Shown here piece after piece: positions 59,036 through 64,000 of a stretch of DNA of 64,000 nucleotides. The DNA lies in assembly GCA_024449915.1 (NCBI GenBank), contig JAMZAV010000648.1:186001-250000 (forward strand), given 5' to 3'. The translations under genes were made by a program, and so were the position numbers. Within the stretch, counting starts at the first letter, position 1. The number at the start of each line of letters is the position of its first letter. The stretch is from Sweltsa coloradensis. Taxonomy: Eukaryota > Arthropoda > Insecta > Plecoptera > Chloroperlidae. A model generated the notes under the pieces. The model searched no databases. It saw only the letters and a list, made by a program, of their open reading frames with translations, and was not told the DNA's origin.

Positions 59036-60689
59036 AACAAATATATATTTTGTATACCGTTGCATCAAACTAATTATGTGTCTAATATAATATCATGTGT
59101 GTTGTACATACCTAGCTTATGTGACTTGTACTATAGACGATTGGTTTTTATTGATTTATTTGTTTACTCTACAAACCACCAATGTTTTCAGGAATTATCG
59201 TTAGGCGATACATTTTTTTACTATAGTATTTGCCAGTAATGCACCAACAATTCTAAAGTTGTGTAACCGGTCCATGTGGAAAGCGGGTTTCCCGATAATG
59301 GCTGGATTTTGTAATATCTGGATTAGTAGTAGTAATTACCTTATGCAATCCAGCCTCAACTGGAAGATAGTCCTCCCTAGTGACTTATAAATACGTAAGA
59401 ATGCATTGGAGGATAGCTGCAAAGCAATGTTCGAGATCTATTGCATAAAACAAAAGCACGTAGCATTCGCCTATAGCTTCTGACTGAGATAATCCTTGTT
59501 CCCGTTAGTCGCTGGTGTTCAGAATTGATCGAGTGCTCTCCAGAAGTGTTTATCCAACTTCCTCTGGAGAATAGTCCTTCATAGTGACTTGTTATTATAT
59601 TATTGTTATATATTCCAACAGGCTTGGTATAATCAATGTGAATAGAGATAGGAGTCAACAGCTTATACCTGAGTTGTAAATACTATACTTATTCAGATAC
59701 TCATTTAAAATAATTAAACTAAGAATTGTATAATCCATGCTTGATGTGTTTGCATTTTTCTATTTTAAGTTAAATCTAGTTTTCATCTCTTTCTCACAGC
59801 ACATTTTCTTTGCAAGCAGCCTAACTCAAGTAAGTTTTTACGCTTTTTTATACAATTCGACAGTAACCTTGGTAAAACGAAAATGTGTTGCCTGTATGCT
59901 TCGTCATTACATAGAATACAAGGTTGAATTTTACTAAAATGGCCCACTTCACGTTCATTTTTTGAGTTTTTAGATCGCAAATAGTTGCTGTAAACCATCG
60001 TTTACAGAGTCGGAGTACAGGAAGTTTAGTTTAAGTATTTCAAAACTACCTCTATTATTGTGCATTACATACTTTTATACACATGATGGTTTAGTTGGGC
60101 AATCAAATTGAAAGTTTTTAATATCCTTCATAAACAAAACGGTAATCTCTTTAGTTGCCATTTTTTCAGCATGACGAAAAAGCAGTGTAGTATGATTAAA
60201 AAAAATCTCCTAGGCCCTATAGAGATCCGCCACTGCTTGCCCCCTCACTTTATTACATTGCCCCTTATTTGTCCCCCATTAATTTTTGTCACTACACTAC
60301 AAGTAAACCCGTAAAATAAATATAACAACATATGATTAGGTTCTAAAAACTAAAATATATTATCGGAAAACGGGAAAATTTACCGAAATCCATATTTTTC
60401 TTGCTAGTTTACGAATTTTTGGTAATTTACTTTGACGAACTTGACCATCACGTGCTATTTGGATACGACCAACGATTTGACTCATTTTTAGTACTTTAAT
60501 GACACCGTGGAGCTGGATTCGGATTTCGGAAGCAGGTCTAGGTCAAATGGAACGGTACGTACGACAATTTACTTCCGTTTTATGCTGGGCGTACATTCTG
60601 ATTGTTTTTTTTTGGTTTTTGGTTGTTCCAGATCAACTATCAGTATCATGAATGTAATAAGTTATCAGTCAGGTAATCGTGTAGTAAAG
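59036..60689. other. Non-genic stretch
   Basis: No gene recognised. A weak internal duplication: 'tagtcctccctagtgactta' (59367) and 'tagtccttcatagtgacttg' (59573). A good acceptor (ctctttctcacag, 59800) is followed 30 nt later by GTAAGT; this is too short to call an exon. Confidence 0.4.
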
Positions 60690-61096
60690 ATGTGTGCCAG
60701 GTTAGCGGGAGACCTGCGATCTTTACTCGGTTTGGGTTGGATGACGTAACATGGCTAATGAGGGTATGAGAATTGTCCAAAACCCTGCACTGGCCGACTT
60801 GTCCCATCGTGGGATAGATAAAAATTCATCAACAAAAAAATTAATTGTACCCCAAAATGCAACAATACAAAATTGATTCATATAAAAGTTCTGAAAATGT
60901 TTACGAAAACCAACATCAATAATCTTCACATTCTCCACACTGTCATCTTTACATTTCATTTCAAGTCTCACGGAAGGACACGCTTAAGGACTTCTTGAAA
61001 CAGATTAAATACTTTTGTAGGTTTTATTTTTAAGTGTTTTTTTTTTTTAAATAATAATTTGTGTTGGTGTTGGGCTATGATGTGTTTGTCGTATCA

Positions 61097-62262
61097 GGGT
61101 CGGGGTATTAGCACAGAAACGCCGTTACACCGAAAATAAAAGAACATTTTTCTAAGTTTTTAATTGAAAATTGAAAACCGTGTGGGCCTTTACACCGAAT
61201 CGCCGTCACCGAAAATATCTATACTTTTCATTTATTTCGGTCCAAAGGCGCACTCGGTATGGGCCTTAGCACAGAAACGCCGTTACACCTGTGCTGTCCC
61301 ATAGGTGCATTTCTTGGTTCTCTTACTGTCAAGTTTTAATATTCATTCTATGTAACTGTCTCACTCAATGTTTCTGTGTTTTCCTTTCTACTAATTCGTA
61401 GTTTATAATTCTCATAGATGCTAATTGCTGTTTCGATTTGATTTCATTCTTTGTATTTGTTCCATATTTGTTATAACCTGTTCCCTGTTTTTGTATTTAC
61501 ATGTTATGTGTTTCATGAGGGCTGTGCCAATTGAGATTTGTTTGGCTGTGAATGTTTTGGTTTTGTGTATATGTGCCACTCTCTATTTGGGGGTTGGGAA
61601 TGAAATGGCTGAGAGACGAGGGGTCGGTCTACGGATCACTCTTGAAGGGTACAGATTACGTGTTTGGTGCCTCTTCACTTTAAATTGTGATAATTCAGTA
61701 TAAAATAAACTTGATCTTTAATTCTAACTACATACGTGTAGTTATTTGCATTCTCTTTATAAAATAGCCGTGGCAGGAGATTAGCACACCGAAACTAATT
61801 TTAAAAGTTACCTAGTGTGCCGTCACACCGAAAATAACCAAACAGTTAAGTAGTACGACCGTGTGGGTCTTTCCACCGAATCGCCGTAGCACAGATAATA
61901 GAATCGCCGTAGCACAGATAATAGAGTACACTACGTAGTGTACTCTATTATCTGTGGCCGTAGCATCGAATCGCCGTGACGCAGAAAATTCGGAAAAAAA
62001 GAATTTCAGTCTAAGCTAAGACACATAGGCCCTACTGTTTTTCGGTGTAGCGGCGTACCCGGATGGGCCGTTACACCGAATTTCGGTCTTGAAAAGACAC
62101 ACACTGACGTTTTTGCTGTATTTTCTGTTTAGCGGCGATTCGGTGCTACGGCGATTCGGTGTATATACCCATTTTGCTCAGATATCTTAGAAAAAATATC
62201 AATTCCGTTTTCGGTGTAACGAGTTTTTGTGCTAAGGCGTTTCTGTGCTAATACCCCGACCC
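61097..62262. mobile_element. TIR element, 27-bp perfect ends, 9-bp target duplication
   Basis: The ends at 61097-61123 and 62236-62262 are perfect 27-bp inverted repeats starting GGGTCGGGGTATTAG. The flanks GTCGTATCA at 61088-61096 and 62263-62271 form an exact 9-bp duplication, the length typical of Mutator-like (MULE) transposases. The ends are built of variants of a short unit around CGAATCGCCGT and CACAGAAACGCCGT, in opposite orientation in each half. The middle (about 61290-61740) is unrelated DNA with no recognisable protein. A 44-bp perfect palindrome lies at 61913-61956. Confidence 0.93.
61913..61956. repeat. 44-bp perfect palindrome
   Basis: Each arm is 22 nt with no loop, centred on CTAC|GTAG, from CACAGATAATAGAGTACAC outward. 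It lies inside the TIR element, next to direct repeats 'cgccgtagcacagataatag'. Confidence 0.97.
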
Positions 62263-62815
62263 GTCGTATCAGAATATTAGTTGACTTGTTTCATAAAGAA
62301 TAATGATATAGTCAAATCATTAACATTGTGTTAAATAGTAAATATTACTAACAGTGTTGTTTCCTATGTTTGTATATTGTACGACTTCATAACAGTTTCA
62401 ACTTTACGTTTGAATAGTATTTCATACAATCCCTCCTAAAACGGCATCTTTGGCGGGAAACAAACCCGTGACGTATGCCTAGGATAGGATGAGGGGATCG
62501 TCGGCCAGCACAAAGCAAACTCATTGGTTCATACGTTAAGAGAATTGCATAAAGTTGTGACCTCGATAAACACACTTGTAGTTTAGCAGTACATAGGCTT
62601 ATAGAGTTGAAAAATGGAGATAACATGGAAACTTCTGCACTGAACTGTATAGTGTTTAACACAGTATGGGCCACATTACAAATTTTGTTTCATCTAATAA
62701 CACGAACATTCAAATTTTTAAAACAAGAGGTTTGTTCGTTTGTCCTACCACAATTATTGTTGTGGCAATTACAACTAGGTGTAAAGTACCTTCAGGAAAT
62801 GGGGGGAAAAGGTGT

Positions 62816-62978
62816 GATATTTCACTTAGGTCCAAAGTTGTATATCCATGTTCCACCAGAAATAAGAAATAATTCAATATCTATTTTCAATAATAAAATA
62901 TATAAATGGATTTGCTCTTTACCGATCAATAAGTTGGAGAAAATAAAGCTCTACGGTTTTACCGAAATTACTAAATAG
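62816..62978 (+). mobile_element. Non-LTR RT C-terminal relic
   Basis: The frame reads LGPKLYIHVPPEIRNNSI and FNNKIYKWI, like the LINE RT C-terminus (G.KLW..LPP.IRN...I..F...I). It follows directly on repeat X copy B, and copy A has only a decayed equivalent. So repeat X may itself be a 3' part of a retrotransposon, or the two may be adjacent by chance. Confidence 0.55.
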
Positions 62979-63053
62979 ACTTAAAATCCATGGCTAATAA
63001 GAAGTCGGGGTCGAAAAATGATGTATTTAGAGTTCGGTCTGCTAAATGGTAAT

Positions 63054-63758
63054 TGGATGAGCGAAGCGAAGACTTCAATTTCACTGACCCCCCCCCCCCA
63101 AAAAAAAAGAAAATCGTTTTTTTATTTTTGTCTGTTTGTAAGCGCTCTACCGAGCAAACAGCACATGCGATCTTGATGAAAATTTAAAAGGATCTTCGAA
63201 ATCTCTGAACCTAGACTTGCCACGTTTTTTGGTACAATCGATCAAATATTTCTTATGATTATCGTACATAAACGATTTTTTTTCGATTTATAATGAGATA
63301 TTTTCGTGATATTTGGCAAACAGCTATTCCGATATTTATGAAACTTTATGGGAACGTTTAAAATCACTGAAATAATATATGTTACGATTTTAGAGACATT
63401 TGAAGAAATATTTCTCATAGAAATCGTACTTTTACGATTTTTTTCACGGTTTTTAATACGATATTTTCGTGATATTTGGGCCGATTCTGACCAAATGGGT
63501 GGGGCGACAACGTTCATATTTTACATTGACAAAGACTATGGTGATGCAGTGACTTTTGAAAGAAAATGTTGGTCAAAATTCATAGAAATAAAGGTTTTAA
63601 TATAAGCCTTTTACAGGTGTATAATTAACAAGTGATATCAAGTAACTATAAAAAAAAGTAATGAGATCCCACATTAAAACGTAATCATTGGACAGAAATA
63701 TTCAAAAGAAAACTCATCCAACAACGCGACTGGAAAAAGCGTTCGCGAAGCGGCCTAG
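63054..63758 (+). mobile_element. HINE/Helentron-like element, type B, uninterrupted
   Basis: T|TGGATGAGCGAAGCGAAG at the start, then 'cttcaatttcactgaccccc' and a C run, 'gcgatcttgatgaaaattta', 'gaccaaatgggtggggcgac', 'actcatccaacaacgcgact' and GAAGCGGCCTAG|T at the end. It is the reference for the split copy at 48599-53826. The 3' tip has an 8-nt palindrome TTCGCGAA, giving a small hairpin next to CTAG, as expected for Helitron-type ends. Confidence 0.85.
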
Positions 63759-64000
63759 TAGCTCCCAATGTGTGCGGCATAATGTATAGCTACAATTAAT
63801 AATCCAGTAACAATTTGAATTCCTAAACAAGGTAGAATCCTTTTATATAGTGTCATCTGTCAATGTCATTCTTATTTCGCTTTTCGACCCTAATCCTTAA
63901 TATAATATTAAATATTAAGATGATCCCGTGCAGAACAGCATATTAAATAATGTAATATATGTATATGATGTTTAAACTTGGCTTTATAGTAGGCGACTAT
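63759..64000. other. Window end, no feature
   Basis: Short AT-rich sequence with no supported exon or repeat. Confidence 0.4.

Larger units (their letters stand above)
60690..62840. repeat. Dispersed repeat X, copy B, interrupted
   Basis: Collinear with 27630-29150. It is split at 61097-62262 by a TIR element, whereas copy A is split elsewhere. Shared blocks on both sides of the insertion include 'gatgtgtttgt', 'tattagttgacttgtt' (joined in copy A at about 28597-28640), 'gtacgac', 'gggatcgtcgg' and 'ggtttgttcgtttgtc'. Confidence 0.75.

Noticed and set aside
59800..59829. 30-nt micro-exon between a good acceptor and GTAAGT
   Set aside because: Too short to judge, and no neighbouring exons of matching phase on the same strand.
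61425..61703. 92-codon plus-strand frame in the MULE-like element
   Set aside because: Hydrophobic, Cys/Leu-rich translation of T-rich DNA without any transposase feature or conserved motif.

Overview
This is animal nuclear DNA. It is AT-rich, has small exons bounded by GT/AG splice sites in long introns, and most of the rest is transposon debris. The mix of several non-LTR retrotransposon lineages, many short non-autonomous DNA elements, tRNA-derived SINEs, and exons for secreted EGF-like, mucin-like and C-type lectin domains fits a marine invertebrate. A 2A peptide in a retrotransposon and scattered 'taggcct' words lean towards an echinoderm or hemichordate, but a mollusc is not excluded and I cannot name the species. 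No bacterial gene, rRNA, functional tRNA or CRISPR array is visible.

Two host genes can be assembled from splice-flanked exons, and they converge. Gene 1 (+ strand, about 4.5-23.95 kb) has two six-cysteine EGF/EB-like exons (4502-4648, 16276-16416) and a probable last exon (23451-23521) with a hydrophobic C-terminus, stop codon and AATAAA signals. All three use phase-1 junctions. Gene 2 (- strand, about 43.1 to 29.46 kb) has a sushi-like exon (42831-43071), one intact and two damaged copies of a Thr-rich mucin exon (37680-38312, 37401-37612, 36712-37048), and a C-type lectin domain split over two exons (35710-35916 and 29459-29611). The last exon needs a one-base correction to stay in frame. 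Both genes look secreted or surface-exposed. First exons and some internal exons were not found.

The rest is mobile DNA. At least nine full or nearly full elements (about 0.4-0.75 kb where uninterrupted) begin TGGATGAGCG and end CCTAG, most lie between two T's, and carry an asymmetric subterminal inverted repeat. They look like Helentron-associated non-autonomous elements (HINEs). There are five long foldback elements, two TIR elements with clean 8- and 9-bp target duplications, and four retrotransposon bodies: a CR1/L2-like element with a 2A motif (30.5-34.4 kb, +), an endonuclease/RT element (38.4-41.6 kb, -), an R4/Dong-like element with a restriction-like endonuclease between (TAA)n tracts (43.6-45.9 kb, +) and a 3' fragment (49.7-50.6 kb, -).

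The most unusual locus is 47.85-53.86 kb, a four-level nest. A HINE contains a second HINE of opposite orientation. That one contains a 4.66-kb element with inverted repeats of nearly 900 bp and TA flanks. Its interior holds a degenerate copy of an uncharacterised invertebrate repeat-borne protein family (TDVLV / GTG / HA-SGC-TVSSF / GKK motifs) plus a retrotransposon fragment. This may be an undescribed kind of DNA transposon. A second striking case is a dispersed repeat present at 27.6-29.15 and 60.7-62.8 kb, each copy split by a different TIR element, which gives a natural before/after comparison of both insertions.
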